Assembly (NCBI GenBank): GCA_963775805.1
Contig: CAVZKG010000001.1
Coordinates: 1,054,001-1,118,000 of the forward strand
Direction: 5' to 3'
Length of the DNA stretch: 64,000 bases
DNA from: JAFAMB01 sp963775805
GTDB lineage: Bacteria; Verrucomicrobiota; Verrucomicrobiia; Chthoniobacterales; JAFAMB01
In this document: positions 31,927 to 40,528 of the stretch, in pieces
Numbering within the stretch: the stretch's first letter is position 1
How the letters are laid out: each line of letters begins with the position of its first letter
Notes under the pieces: generated by a model
Databases searched by the model: none
Told to the model about the DNA's origin: nothing
The model's input: the letters and a program-made list of their open reading frames with translations, nothing else
Made by a program: the position numbers and the translations under genes

Positions 31927-34824
31927 ATGGCTGCTGAGACGATTCGCATAATTGGCGCCCGCCAACACAATTTAAAGAACGTCAGTGTCGAGTTTCCTCG
32001 TGAGCGGCTGGTCGTATTCACTGGGATGAGCGGGTCCGGAAAATCGTCGCTCGCGTTCGACACGCTCTACGCGGAAGGCCAGCGCCGCTATGTGGAAAGC
32101 CTTTCAGCATACGCCAGACAGTTTCTGGACCAAATGGAGAAACCGGATGTTGACTTCATTGAAGGGCTTTCTCCCGCAATCGCAATCGAGCAACGGAGTT
32201 CCGTCGCAAATCCGCGTTCGACAATTGCAACGACCACAGAGATTTACGACTATCTCCGGGTCCTATTCGCCGTCGTCGGCCAGCCGCATGACCCTGCAAC
32301 AGGCGAAAAGATCTTCAAGCAAACTCCTCAACAAATTGTTGATCAGATCCTCGCTTATCCCGAAGAGACTCGGGTCCTCGTCATCGCGCCGATCATCCGC
32401 AATGAGACAGGCGAGTTCCGGGACGTGCTCGAGAAGATCAAGCGGGAAGGATTTGTTCGGGTCCGAATTGACGGCGAAATCCTGGAACTTGCGCGGCCCG
32501 AACCGATCCGACTGGCAAAGTCGCATCGTCACACGATTGAAATCGTCGTTGACCGCCTCGTGATCCGCGAAGGGGTCCGGACTCGCCTGGCAGACTCAGT
32601 CGATACCGGACTTCTGTGGGGTAAAAACCGGATCATTGTCAGCCGGCAGCGTTCAGATGAAGCCGCCTGGGAAGATATCCCGTACTCGACCGACTTTTGT
32701 AATCCGAAGACCGACTTTCTATTGCCTGAATTAACGCCCAAGCATTTCTCCTTCAACAGCCTGGCGGGCGCATGCCCGGAATGTCAGGGCCTTGGATCCG
32801 AAGGATTTTTCGATCCGGACCTTGTCGTGCCGGATCAAACACGATCACTGGTGGGCGGTGCAATCGCGCCGTGGCGCAAAGCCACCAAACGAATGCAGTC
32901 GTACTACAACGCGCAACTGAAAGCGTTGGCAACGCATTTTGAATTCAAACTCGAAACGCCTTACGCCGATCTGCCGCCTGAAACAAAGGACGTGCTCCTT
33001 TTTGGGACTGGAGACGGGCCGGTTCAATTCGTATTTGGCGAAAAAATCGTCGAGCGTCCATTCGACGGTGTGATCGCCCAATTAGAACATCTCTTTCGCG
33101 AAACTGAGAGCGAGTTTACCCGATCTCGGCTAAAGAGTTATCAGGCTAGGCGAACGTGCAAACTCTGTAACGGTGCGCGGTTACGTTCCGAGATTCTGGC
33201 TGTGACAGTTCGCGATCTCACCGAACGGGAATTAAATATTTACGATTTCTGCCGGCTAACGATAGAGCAGGCAAAGAGTTTCGTTGAAAACATCCTTCTT
33301 TCCAAGCACCAGCGGGCGGTTGCAACGGAAGTGCTCCGTGAAATCAGAAACAGGCTCACGTTTCTTGTAGAAGTCGGTCTTGGCTATCTCACACTTAATC
33401 GGGAGAGCGGAACGCTTTCGGGTGGTGAAGCTCAACGGATCCGGCTTGGCACACAGATCGGCTCCGGCCTGGCCGGGGTTTTATACGTACTCGATGAGCC
33501 GAGTATCGGTCTCCATCAACGCGATAACGATCGACTTGTTTCGACCCTGAAGCATTTACGGGATTTGGGAAACACCGTTGTGGTGGTTGAACACGATGAA
33601 GATACGATCCGAGCCGCCGATTATATTATCGATCTCGGGCCAGGAGCCGGGCCGCGCGGTGGTCAGATTGTCGCAAGCGGTTCCATTCACGAAATCGAGC
33701 GAAATCCTGAATCGCTGACGGGTCAGTATCTTTCGGGTGTTCTCCGAATCCCGGTTCCTCGTGCTCGAGTCCTGCCAAAGGGTCTCCTCTACAATCGGGA
33801 CCGGATTCCCGAACCGGGCGCAGAGGGCTGGCTGACGATCGTTGGGGCAGCAGAGAATAATCTACGTGATCTGACCGTCTCATTTCCGCTCGGTTGCCTG
33901 GTCTCGGTGACCGGAGTTTCCGGGAGCGGAAAATCGACCCTTGTGGACGACATTCTCCGGAAAGCCCTGTTCCGTCATTTTTACAAGTCGAAGGACCGCC
34001 CTGGCAGACATCGTTCAATCGCAGGGATCGATCAAATCGACAAAGCGATCGTGATTGATCAGAGCCCAATCGGCCGCACACCACGCTCCAATGCTGCGAC
34101 CTATTCCGGCGCGTTCGGACCAATTCGGGATCTATTCAGCCAACTACCCGCGTCTCGCGTTCGGGGCTACGACAGCGGTCGTTTCAGTTTCAATCTGAAA
34201 GGAGGACGATGCGAGAACTGCCAGGGAGACGGTGTGATCAAGATTGAAATGCATTTTTTGGCCGACGTGTATGTCGAGTGTGAGGTCTGCCGAGGTGCTC
34301 GATACAATCGAGAAACTCTGGAAATCACATATCGCGGCAAAAATGTTTCCGACGTTCTAAAGATGTCAGTCGACGAAGCGGCCCGATTTTTTCGGAATGT
34401 GCCGGCGATCTTTGACAAACTTGAACCGCTTGTTGCGGTAGGCCTCGGTTATCTGACGCTAGGCCAGTCCGGCACGCAACTTTCCGGTGGTGAAGCCCAG
34501 CGTGTCAAACTGGCAGCCGAACTTGCGAAAAAAGCGACCGGGCGCACCATTTACATTCTGGATGAACCGACAACCGGCCTCCACTTCGCCGATATACACA
34601 AACTGCTGGAAGTGCTCTTGAAGCTGCGTGATCAGGGAAACACGTTGATCGTGATCGAGCACAACCTCGAAGTAATCAAATCGGCAGACTGGATCATTGA
34701 CCTCGGTCCGGAAGGAGGTTCTGGCGGCGGCCGTGTCATCGCCCAGGGTTCTCCCGAACAAATTGTGCAGGTAGAGAGCAGTCACACCGGACGCTATTTG
34801 AAACGCGTCCTGGCCCTTGAATGA
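31927..34824 (+). CDS. uvrA: UvrABC excision nuclease ATPase subunit
   Basis: A 965-residue UvrA. Two ABC modules are visible: first Walker A GMSGSGKS (33-40) with YVESLSAYARQFLDQM, the ABC signature SGTLSGGEAQRIRLGTQIG and YVLDEPSIGLHQRD. The second has GVSGSGKSTL, TQLSGGEAQRVKLAAEL and ILDEPTTGLHFAD. Zinc-type cysteine modules are seen in CPECQGLG, CKLCNGARL, and CENCQGDG paired with CEVCRGARY. The protein recognises bulky DNA lesions and loads UvrB. Its last four bases overlap the start of the TPR gene. Confidence 0.97.
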   Translation: MAAETIRIIGARQHNLKNVSVEFPRERLVVFTGMSGSGKSSLAFDTLYAEGQRRYVESLSAYARQFLDQMEKPDVDFIEGLSPAIAIEQRSSVANPRSTIATTTEIYDYLRVLFAVVGQPHDPATGEKIFKQTPQQIVDQILAYPEETRVLVIAPIIRNETGEFRDVLEKIKREGFVRVRIDGEILELARPEPIRLAKSHRHTIEIVVDRLVIREGVRTRLADSVDTGLLWGKNRIIVSRQRSDEAAWEDIPYSTDFCNPKTDFLLPELTPKHFSFNSLAGACPECQGLGSEGFFDPDLVVPDQTRSLVGGAIAPWRKATKRMQSYYNAQLKALATHFEFKLETPYADLPPETKDVLLFGTGDGPVQFVFGEKIVERPFDGVIAQLEHLFRETESEFTRSRLKSYQARRTCKLCNGARLRSEILAVTVRDLTERELNIYDFCRLTIEQAKSFVENILLSKHQRAVATEVLREIRNRLTFLVEVGLGYLTLNRESGTLSGGEAQRIRLGTQIGSGLAGVLYVLDEPSIGLHQRDNDRLVSTLKHLRDLGNTVVVVEHDEDTIRAADYIIDLGPGAGPRGGQIVASGSIHEIERNPESLTGQYLSGVLRIPVPRARVLPKGLLYNRDRIPEPGAEGWLTIVGAAENNLRDLTVSFPLGCLVSVTGVSGSGKSTLVDDILRKALFRHFYKSKDRPGRHRSIAGIDQIDKAIVIDQSPIGRTPRSNAATYSGAFGPIRDLFSQLPASRVRGYDSGRFSFNLKGGRCENCQGDGVIKIEMHFLADVYVECEVCRGARYNRETLEITYRGKNVSDVLKMSVDEAARFFRNVPAIFDKLEPLVAVGLGYLTLGQSGTQLSGGEAQRVKLAAELAKKATGRTIYILDEPTTGLHFADIHKLLEVLLKLRDQGNTLIVIEHNLEVIKSADWIIDLGPEGGSGGGRVIAQGSPEQIVQVESSHTGRYLKRVLALE

Positions 34825-37256
34825 GATTTTGTCTTGCAGTCCTGATCGCGCTTCCGATTGCGCTCCAATCGCTCCGGGCGGATTTGCTCGACGACGCGCT
34901 CGCGGCGCATCAGACGGGAGTGCCCGAAGTCAGCATTATCAAACTGCGCCAATTTCTGGCGACGCAGCCACCGGAGCCGAGAGCTGAGACGGCAAAACTG
35001 CTACTCGCTCGATGTCTGCTCGAAACCCAAAACCCGACAGAGGCAGCGACGATTCTCAGCAGTACCCACGGACCGGAAGCGACCTTTCTGAAAGCGCAGG
35101 AAGCTTTTCGCTCCGGGCGATTTACAGAAGCCGGTTCTTATTTCGCAGACCTCATCGGAAAAGGGAGCCAATATGCACTAGAAGCCCGTTTAGGGCTTGC
35201 TGACACGGAAAGAGCGACTGGACGGCCCGATGCCGCTCTGCAGACTCTCGCTCCGTTGATTTCCGAATCAGGCGATCCGCGTGCGGCGTTGATGACTGCT
35301 GAGATCCTCTTATCGGAATCGCAAATCTCGAAAGCTGAACAGCTGATCGCGAAGACTAAGACAAATTCTGAACGCACCGACATCGAAAAGCTTTGCCTCC
35401 AAGGCGAGCTCGCTTTGAAGCAAGGCCGGCTCTCGGAAGCGTCGCAGACCTTTCAGGCCGTGCTCGAAAAGCCAGAGGACCGGACCTACCGAGTGATCGG
35501 GATTGCTCGGCTCGGACTCGCCAAGATTCTGGCTCTGAAACAGGAAATCGAAGAGGCCGAAAACGAACTGGAGAAATTGATTTCGGATCAGCCCAGAAGT
35601 GTGATTATCGGCGATATGTTCGAGAACCTTTTCGAAATCTATTCGCAAGAGGACAATCCCGAAACCTCCATGCTAACGCAATGGGCTGAGGAAGATCCGC
35701 AAACGTCAGGGCCGGACCGCCCAGCATACGCACTGTACTACCTCCTGCGTCTTCACCTCCAGCAAGGGTTGGCGGCTGATGCGGCGCAGAACTATCAAAA
35801 ACTGCTCGATCGATTCCCTGGTCACCCTGTTACCGTCGATGCGTCGCTGATCCTGGGACGCCAGCAGATTGCCGCGGGCCACCCCGATGACGCAATTAAG
35901 CAAATTCAAGCTCTACTGGCCCATTCGCCCAGATTTTCAACCGAGGACCGTTCCCGAATCGATTTTTTGCTCGGCGAAGCGAACTACATTCAAGGCGACA
36001 TCACCGCTGCTCGAAATATCTTCGAGAAACTTGCTGCTCTGCCTGAAGGGGATCGTCAAAATACACTCTTCAATTGGGCGGTCTGCAGCCTTGAAATTGG
36101 CGACACGGCTTCGTTCGAGCAAGCGTTGCAAAAGCTTGAAGAACTGAAACCGGACCAGGGCCTGATCGCCGATTTGTTCTTCGCCAAAGGGCTAACGGAA
36201 GCAAAAATGGGGAACGCATCCGCAGACGATACTCTCCGAAAATATCTACTGAGATTCCCGAATCACGCAGACTCTTCCCAGGCGCGCCTGATTCAAGCCG
36301 AGGTTCGTATGACCGGGAAATCTCCGGACCCGCCCGGTGCGGAGCGCGCGTTGCGTGAGATTGCCAACACAGGGGACCAAGAGCTCAACGAGAAAGCGGA
36401 TAGAGTTAAATTCTTTGTTGCGGCGGATGACCCTTCGCAAGATGTCAGTGCCGTCCAGGCGTTGGCGCAAGATTACCTTCAGAAGTATCCCGACTCCCCC
36501 GCGAAAGCCGAGGTGCGCTTGAAGCTGGGCGAACTCTATTTCAGAGAAAACGATTTCCCGAATGCTCAGACCCAATTTGAGCTCGTCAGAGAGGATTCTC
36601 CCGATTCGCCCCTGGTCGAGACCGCTCTCTTCCTTGCCGGGGAAGCCGCGAGAAAGAGCATCAACTCTGCGTCCGTCGACCGCTCAATCTCGTTATTTGA
36701 AGATGTCTACAAGCTCGGCGGCCCCCTCAAGTTCCAAGCCAGGCTGGAACAGGCGATAACGATGCGGCAAACGAAGCGGGACAGAGAAGCAATTGTGCTG
36801 TTCGATGACCTTCTCTCACAAAATCCGCCCAATGAGACGCGTTTCGAGGCTTTGGACCAAAAAGCGGAAGCCCTTTACACATTGGCAGCGGACGATCCGA
36901 AACTCTACGGCCAGGCTATCAGCACCTTAGATACGCTTTTGAATAGCGAAGGATTAACGACTGCATGGAAGCAGCAGGCCCTTTATCAAAAAGGAAAATG
37001 CTTCGAAAAACTGGGCAAGCAGGATGATGCGCTGGTCCAGTACTACGATGTACTCGCCGTCGAAGGCGATGGAGCCGATCAACTCTGGTATTTTCGAGCA
37101 GGGTTCGATGCGGCACAAATTCTCGAAGACCGTCGTTCCTGGAGTTCGGCAGCGGCAATTTACCAAAAATTGGCAAACACCGGTGGCGCGCGTTCCTCGG
37201 AAGCGAAAGACCGGCTCACAAAGCTACGTTTGGAACATTTTTTGTGGCCGGGTTAG
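34821..37256 (+). CDS. Exported tetratricopeptide-repeat protein
   Basis: An 811-residue protein starting at the ATGA overlap with uvrA. A signal peptide (MRFCLAVLIALPIALQSLRA) precedes a continuous array of TPR-like helical pairs. Examples are EAFRSGRFTEAGSYFADLI, GELALKQGRLSEASQTFQAVL, LGELYFRENDFPNAQTQFELV and KGKCFEKLGKQDDALVQYYDVL. It should act as a scaffold in the periplasm or envelope. Overlap with uvrA implies cotranscription but no functional link is evident. Partner and exact role unknown. Confidence 0.85.
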   Translation: MRFCLAVLIALPIALQSLRADLLDDALAAHQTGVPEVSIIKLRQFLATQPPEPRAETAKLLLARCLLETQNPTEAATILSSTHGPEATFLKAQEAFRSGRFTEAGSYFADLIGKGSQYALEARLGLADTERATGRPDAALQTLAPLISESGDPRAALMTAEILLSESQISKAEQLIAKTKTNSERTDIEKLCLQGELALKQGRLSEASQTFQAVLEKPEDRTYRVIGIARLGLAKILALKQEIEEAENELEKLISDQPRSVIIGDMFENLFEIYSQEDNPETSMLTQWAEEDPQTSGPDRPAYALYYLLRLHLQQGLAADAAQNYQKLLDRFPGHPVTVDASLILGRQQIAAGHPDDAIKQIQALLAHSPRFSTEDRSRIDFLLGEANYIQGDITAARNIFEKLAALPEGDRQNTLFNWAVCSLEIGDTASFEQALQKLEELKPDQGLIADLFFAKGLTEAKMGNASADDTLRKYLLRFPNHADSSQARLIQAEVRMTGKSPDPPGAERALREIANTGDQELNEKADRVKFFVAADDPSQDVSAVQALAQDYLQKYPDSPAKAEVRLKLGELYFRENDFPNAQTQFELVREDSPDSPLVETALFLAGEAARKSINSASVDRSISLFEDVYKLGGPLKFQARLEQAITMRQTKRDREAIVLFDDLLSQNPPNETRFEALDQKAEALYTLAADDPKLYGQAISTLDTLLNSEGLTTAWKQQALYQKGKCFEKLGKQDDALVQYYDVLAVEGDGADQLWYFRAGFDAAQILEDRRSWSSAAAIYQKLANTGGARSSEAKDRLTKLRLEHFLWPG

Positions 37257-37312
37257 CCTGTATCGTTGACAACTCCGAAATTCCTCTGGGTTGTGAGCGA
37301 CTCAAGGCCCAG

Positions 37313-37350
37313 TAGCGGAATTTTTCCCGATGCGCCTGAAAATTCCGCTA
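37313..37350. terminator. Perfect 12-base inverted repeat
   Basis: TAGCGGAATTTT (37313-37324) is the exact reverse complement of AAAATTCCGCTA (37339-37350), with a 14-base loop. It lies 57 bases after the TPR gene and 55 before the aminotransferase. No T run follows, so it could be a factor-independent terminator of weak type, an operator, or a transcript-end stabiliser. Confidence 0.5.
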
Positions 37351-37404
37351 GAGACTGATTTGATTTGAGTTTTCTGACGGCCTTCCGAGAGTTGATCGTT
37401 ACCG

Positions 37405-38484
37405 ATGACTACTAAAATTAAGCTTTTCATTCCCGGCCCGGTGGAGGTCTCGCAGAAGACATTGGCTGCAATGACCGGACCGATGATCGGGCACCGCGGT
37501 TCTGACTTTAAAGCTCTCTACCGCTCGGTTTTTCCTGGACTCCAGCAACTCTTTCAAACCAAGCAACCGGTCTTTATTTCGACGTCATCGGCATGGGGGA
37601 TCATGGAAGGCGCAGTCCGCAACCTGGTGAAAAAGGGTGTCCTGAATTGCATGTGCGGCGCGTTCTCAGATAAATGGTTCGACGTCTCAAAACGATGCGG
37701 GAAACATGCCGCACCCTTACAGGTGGAATGGGGTCAGCCCATTGATCCGGAGGCCGTCGATGCACAGCTTGCCACCGGACAATTCGATGCGGTGACGTTG
37801 ATCCATAACGAAACATCGACCGGCCTGGTGAACCCACTCAAAGAGATCAGCGATGTCGTTCGTAAATACCCCGATGTGATCTTTATCGTCGACACGGTCT
37901 CATCGTTTTCGGCGCTACCGATTCCGATGGATGAACTTGGCATTGATCTCATGCTGACCGGCAGCCAGAAGGCGCTTGCACTCCCTCCGGGAATGTCGCT
38001 ATTTGCGGCTTCCGACGCCGCCTTCGCTCGAGCTGCTCAGCTAAATGATCGCGGCTACTATTTTGACCTGCTGGAGTTTAAGAAAAATGCAGAGGATTTC
38101 ATGACGCCAAGCACTCCGACAATTCCGCACATTTACGCTTTGCGGTCCAAGCTTGAAGAGATTTTTGCCGAAGGGCTCGAAAATCGGTACCGGCGGCATG
38201 TCCAGACAAATCAAGTTGTCCATGATTGGGTAAACGCCAACGGATTCGAATTTTTCGCGAAAGAAGGGTACCGATCGGTCACGCTAACATGTGTCAAAAA
38301 CAATCGAGACATCGATGTGGCGGCATTAGCAAAGCGGGTCCGGGAGGAGCACGCATTTCAAATCGACGGTGGCTACGGAAAAATTAAAGGTAAATCGTTT
38401 CGTATCTCCAATATGGGAGATGAAACAGTCGAATCTTTGAAACCACTTCTTGATGCGCTGACGACTACCGTCTCTACACTGTGA
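37405..38484 (+). CDS. Class V aminotransferase (alanine-glyoxylate / serine-pyruvate type)
   Basis: A 359-residue PLP enzyme. IPGPVEVSQKTLAAM and MIGHRGSDF are typical N-terminal motifs. HNETSTGLVNPL, VDTVSSFSALPI and TGSQKALALPPG (Schiff-base lysine) mark the cofactor site. ISNMGD near the C-terminus is also family-typical. It likely transfers amino groups to glyoxylate or pyruvate, or, as in some bacteria, serves as phosphoserine aminotransferase. No serine-pathway gene is adjacent, so the choice is open. Confidence 0.88.
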   Translation: MTTKIKLFIPGPVEVSQKTLAAMTGPMIGHRGSDFKALYRSVFPGLQQLFQTKQPVFISTSSAWGIMEGAVRNLVKKGVLNCMCGAFSDKWFDVSKRCGKHAAPLQVEWGQPIDPEAVDAQLATGQFDAVTLIHNETSTGLVNPLKEISDVVRKYPDVIFIVDTVSSFSALPIPMDELGIDLMLTGSQKALALPPGMSLFAASDAAFARAAQLNDRGYYFDLLEFKKNAEDFMTPSTPTIPHIYALRSKLEEIFAEGLENRYRRHVQTNQVVHDWVNANGFEFFAKEGYRSVTLTCVKNNRDIDVAALAKRVREEHAFQIDGGYGKIKGKSFRISNMGDETVESLKPLLDALTTTVSTL

Positions 38485-38584
38485 TCGAGCTTCCACAGAT
38501 CCGTCGTTACGGCCGATTGGATGACTCCACAGCAGAATTCATCGGCGGCTCAAACGCCGCTGCGAAGGAGGACTAGCGCGAGCG

Positions 38585-39298
38585 ATGGCCGGTGAATCAG
38601 AAATGCACCGGCGGCTCAAGCAACAGATCTTTCTTTGGGCCTATGAACGGGGATACCGCTGCTCCGCGATGGAGGTGCGGGCGCCGCGTTCACGATTTAT
38701 TGTCGATCTTGCCGGGATCCGGTTCGACCGCATGGAAAGCCAACCAACGGTCGCTGTCTTCGAGTGTAAACAATCCAGGGAAGATCTGAAGCGCGATAAC
38801 CGGCGGACAGAAGTGCTCAAAGAAAAACTGGCCGCTTTACAGGAACGCCGGGAAACACTCGAGCGTCTTTTGGCAATTCATTACCCATCGCTCCGGACGA
38901 CAGAGTGGCTATTCGCGGAATGGTCCACGTTCGATTTCGACAAAATCGATCACGCGGCCTATCGGCAAACAGTTCGGAAAATCGACTGCATTCATCGCCA
39001 ACTCTTCGATCACACGAAGTTCGACCAAATGAATCGATATAAACTGGCTGATCTTCACTACCTGGTGACAATCCCCGGATTGCTTTTGCCGAGCGAGGTT
39101 CCGCTTGGCTGGGGATTAATCGAGACCGATTGCAAGGGGGCGATCAGTGAAAAAGTGGCTCCGACTCGTTTCGAAAAAGTGAACGCCATGGAATGGCTCA
39201 AAAGAATCGCGGCAGCAGCAACCCGCCGGAACTTGAAAATGATCGCGGAGCAGGAAGAAGTAGAGAAAAGGTCTCCTGGGCAACTCTTTCACTCTTAG
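38585..39298 (+). CDS. PD-(D/E)XK nuclease-fold protein, MmcB-like
   Basis: A 237-residue protein. The N-terminal half matches the nuclease-fold pattern: helix with HRRLKQQIFLWAYERGY, E30 in AMEVRAP, D41 in RFIVDLAGIRF, and E60-C-K62 in VAVFECKQSREDL. MmcB-related proteins, linked to the SOS response in other bacteria, share this layout. The C-terminal half (LADLHYLVTIPGLLLPSEVPLGWGLIE) also fits a processing or repair enzyme. The last residues (EEVEKR) are encoded by AG-type repeat (GAAGAAGTAGAGAA, as at 31653), so the tail may be acquired. No target is known. Confidence 0.75.
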   Translation: MAGESEMHRRLKQQIFLWAYERGYRCSAMEVRAPRSRFIVDLAGIRFDRMESQPTVAVFECKQSREDLKRDNRRTEVLKEKLAALQERRETLERLLAIHYPSLRTTEWLFAEWSTFDFDKIDHAAYRQTVRKIDCIHRQLFDHTKFDQMNRYKLADLHYLVTIPGLLLPSEVPLGWGLIETDCKGAISEKVAPTRFEKVNAMEWLKRIAAAATRRNLKMIAEQEEVEKRSPGQLFHS

Positions 39299-39301
39299 TT
39301 C

Positions 39302-39408
39302 TGCCTTTTACTCACGGCTTAGGCAACGTTGCCACTCCCTGGCAATCGCTCCGTAGTGCATCCCAATCCATACTTCTTCCTTCTTAATTCTTACTTCTGC
39401 CTTTTTAC
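39302..39408 (+). repeat. CTT-type degenerate repeat and linker
   Basis: TTCTGCCTTTTACTC and, further on, TACTTCTTCCTTCTTAATTC and TTACTTCTGCC belong to the CT-rich family of 31729-31816. With the AG-rich gene end at 39252-39272 they form another inverted pair. The repeat touches the stop codon of the convergent acetyltransferase gene. Confidence 0.65.
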
Positions 39409-39827
39409 GCGATGCGCTTCACCAGGAAAAATCGTTTATGTCCCGGAGGGTAATCCGGGAGCACTCCGAACACTTCGAAGCCCAACTTTTTGTAAAACTC
39501 CGGTGCCTGAAAATCAAACGTATCTAGAAAGATTGCGTCGCAGTCTAATGCGCGCGCCTGCTTTTCCACTCGCTTCATGAGTTCCCGGCCAACTCCGACT
39601 TTACGGAAACGCTCATGGACAAAAAGGGTGCTAACAAAACAGTGATTCCAGTGTGTCGACCCTACCAACCCGCCCACAACGATCCCGGACCTGTCTTTCG
39701 CAAATAGCGCAAACCGTCTAACTCTTCGATCGCCGGCCTTAGACTCATTGAATTGGACGAGCGCGTCGCTCAATGACTGCGTTCTATCCGGTGCCGGCTC
39801 CATTTCAACCGTAAAAGTAAGGTTCAT
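39405..39827 (-). CDS. GNAT-family N-acetyltransferase
   Basis: A 140-residue GNAT protein. The acetyl-CoA loop is RFRKVGVGRELMKRVE after the strand HCFVSTLFVHE. The C-terminal PEFYKKLGFEVFGVLPDYPPGHKRFFLVKR is typical of the fold. The acceptor is unknown. It is a single minus-strand gene between repeat sequence and the frameshifted TonB-like gene. Confidence 0.88.
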   Translation of the reverse strand: MNLTFTVEMEPAPDRTQSLSDALVQFNESKAGDRRVRRFALFAKDRSGIVVGGLVGSTHWNHCFVSTLFVHERFRKVGVGRELMKRVEKQARALDCDAIFLDTFDFQAPEFYKKLGFEVFGVLPDYPPGHKRFFLVKRIA

Positions 39828-39901
39828 CCTTTGTTACTAGCCTCTATTTTTGTACGACTCTTACTTGCGCTCGGCGAACCTTTTTGTTAACAGCGATCTG
39901 G

Positions 39902-40407
39902 ATGAAGCAGCACATTGTGGTAGTCGGCGGATTTCTAATCTTTAGTCTCTTCGCGCCTCTGGGAAGTGGCCCGAAACGGAGCAGGAAGTCCATGCATGGA
40001 TCGAAGGAAACTGGAAATTCATTTCGACCTTTAGCGGAACGGTTACTCAGCCATTGGGTTTCAAAGTGGGCCTAACACCTCCAGTACAAGAGCGTGCCGG
40101 ATCTGGATCAACTACCTCTCCTGAGCAATGGAGGCAAGAGACCAAGTACCTGTTGGCCGAGGCCCCTCTTCCTCCGTACCCGCGTGCCTACACAGAGGAA
40201 ATTCGAAGTTTCGAAAACAGAAAACAATGCGAGGCCGGCGTTCTACTCGCTATGACTGCTCGAAACGGAGAAATAACTGATCTCCGTGTCCTGGATTTAA
40301 TGGGGCCGCCGATTTTGGCCAACTATCTCGTCGAGTGGGTTCGTCATAATTGGCGCTTCAGGCCTAACGTCACCGGGACGTTCAAATATCCCGTCTATTT
40401 TCGCTAA
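39902..40407 (+). pseudogene. Frameshifted TonB C-terminal-like protein
   Basis: A signal-like start (MKQHIVVVGGFLIFSLFAP, ATG at 39902) is in one frame, while the sensible remainder is in another. From about 39946 the body frame reads GKWPETEQEVHAWIEGNWKF, continues through LGFKVGLTPPVQE, and ends with a TonB-like domain (CEAGVLLAMTARNGEITDLRVLD, then VRHNWRFRPNVTGTFKYPVYF). The body frame has a TAG at 39943-39945 and no early start; the signal frame ends at 40075. A one-base change near 39946-39965 would restore one gene of about 165 residues. It may be a true pseudogene or a sequencing error; an independent start at 40054 is less convincing. Confidence 0.6.
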
Positions 40408-40470
40408 AAGCCACCGTCTATCGACGTCGGGTTGGCTGAACGGATGGGCCCACCAGGACCCGAAAAATCC

Positions 40471-40512
40471 GGAACTTTGAACTCCGAACCTCGAACTCCG
40501 AACCCGCACCGT
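40471..40512. repeat. GAACTCCGAAC-type degenerate repeat
   Basis: GGAACTTTGAACTCCGAACC and TCGAACTCCGAACCC are the inverted form of the GTTCGGA family. The run ends about 15 bases before the ilvD stop codon, between it and the frameshifted gene. Confidence 0.7.
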
Positions 40513-40528
40513 AGACCCAGTCTACCGT

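Noticed and set aside
40054..40407. Independent gene starting at 40054
   Set aside because: The frame continues sensibly upstream without a start, so this is better read as the 3' part of a frameshifted gene.
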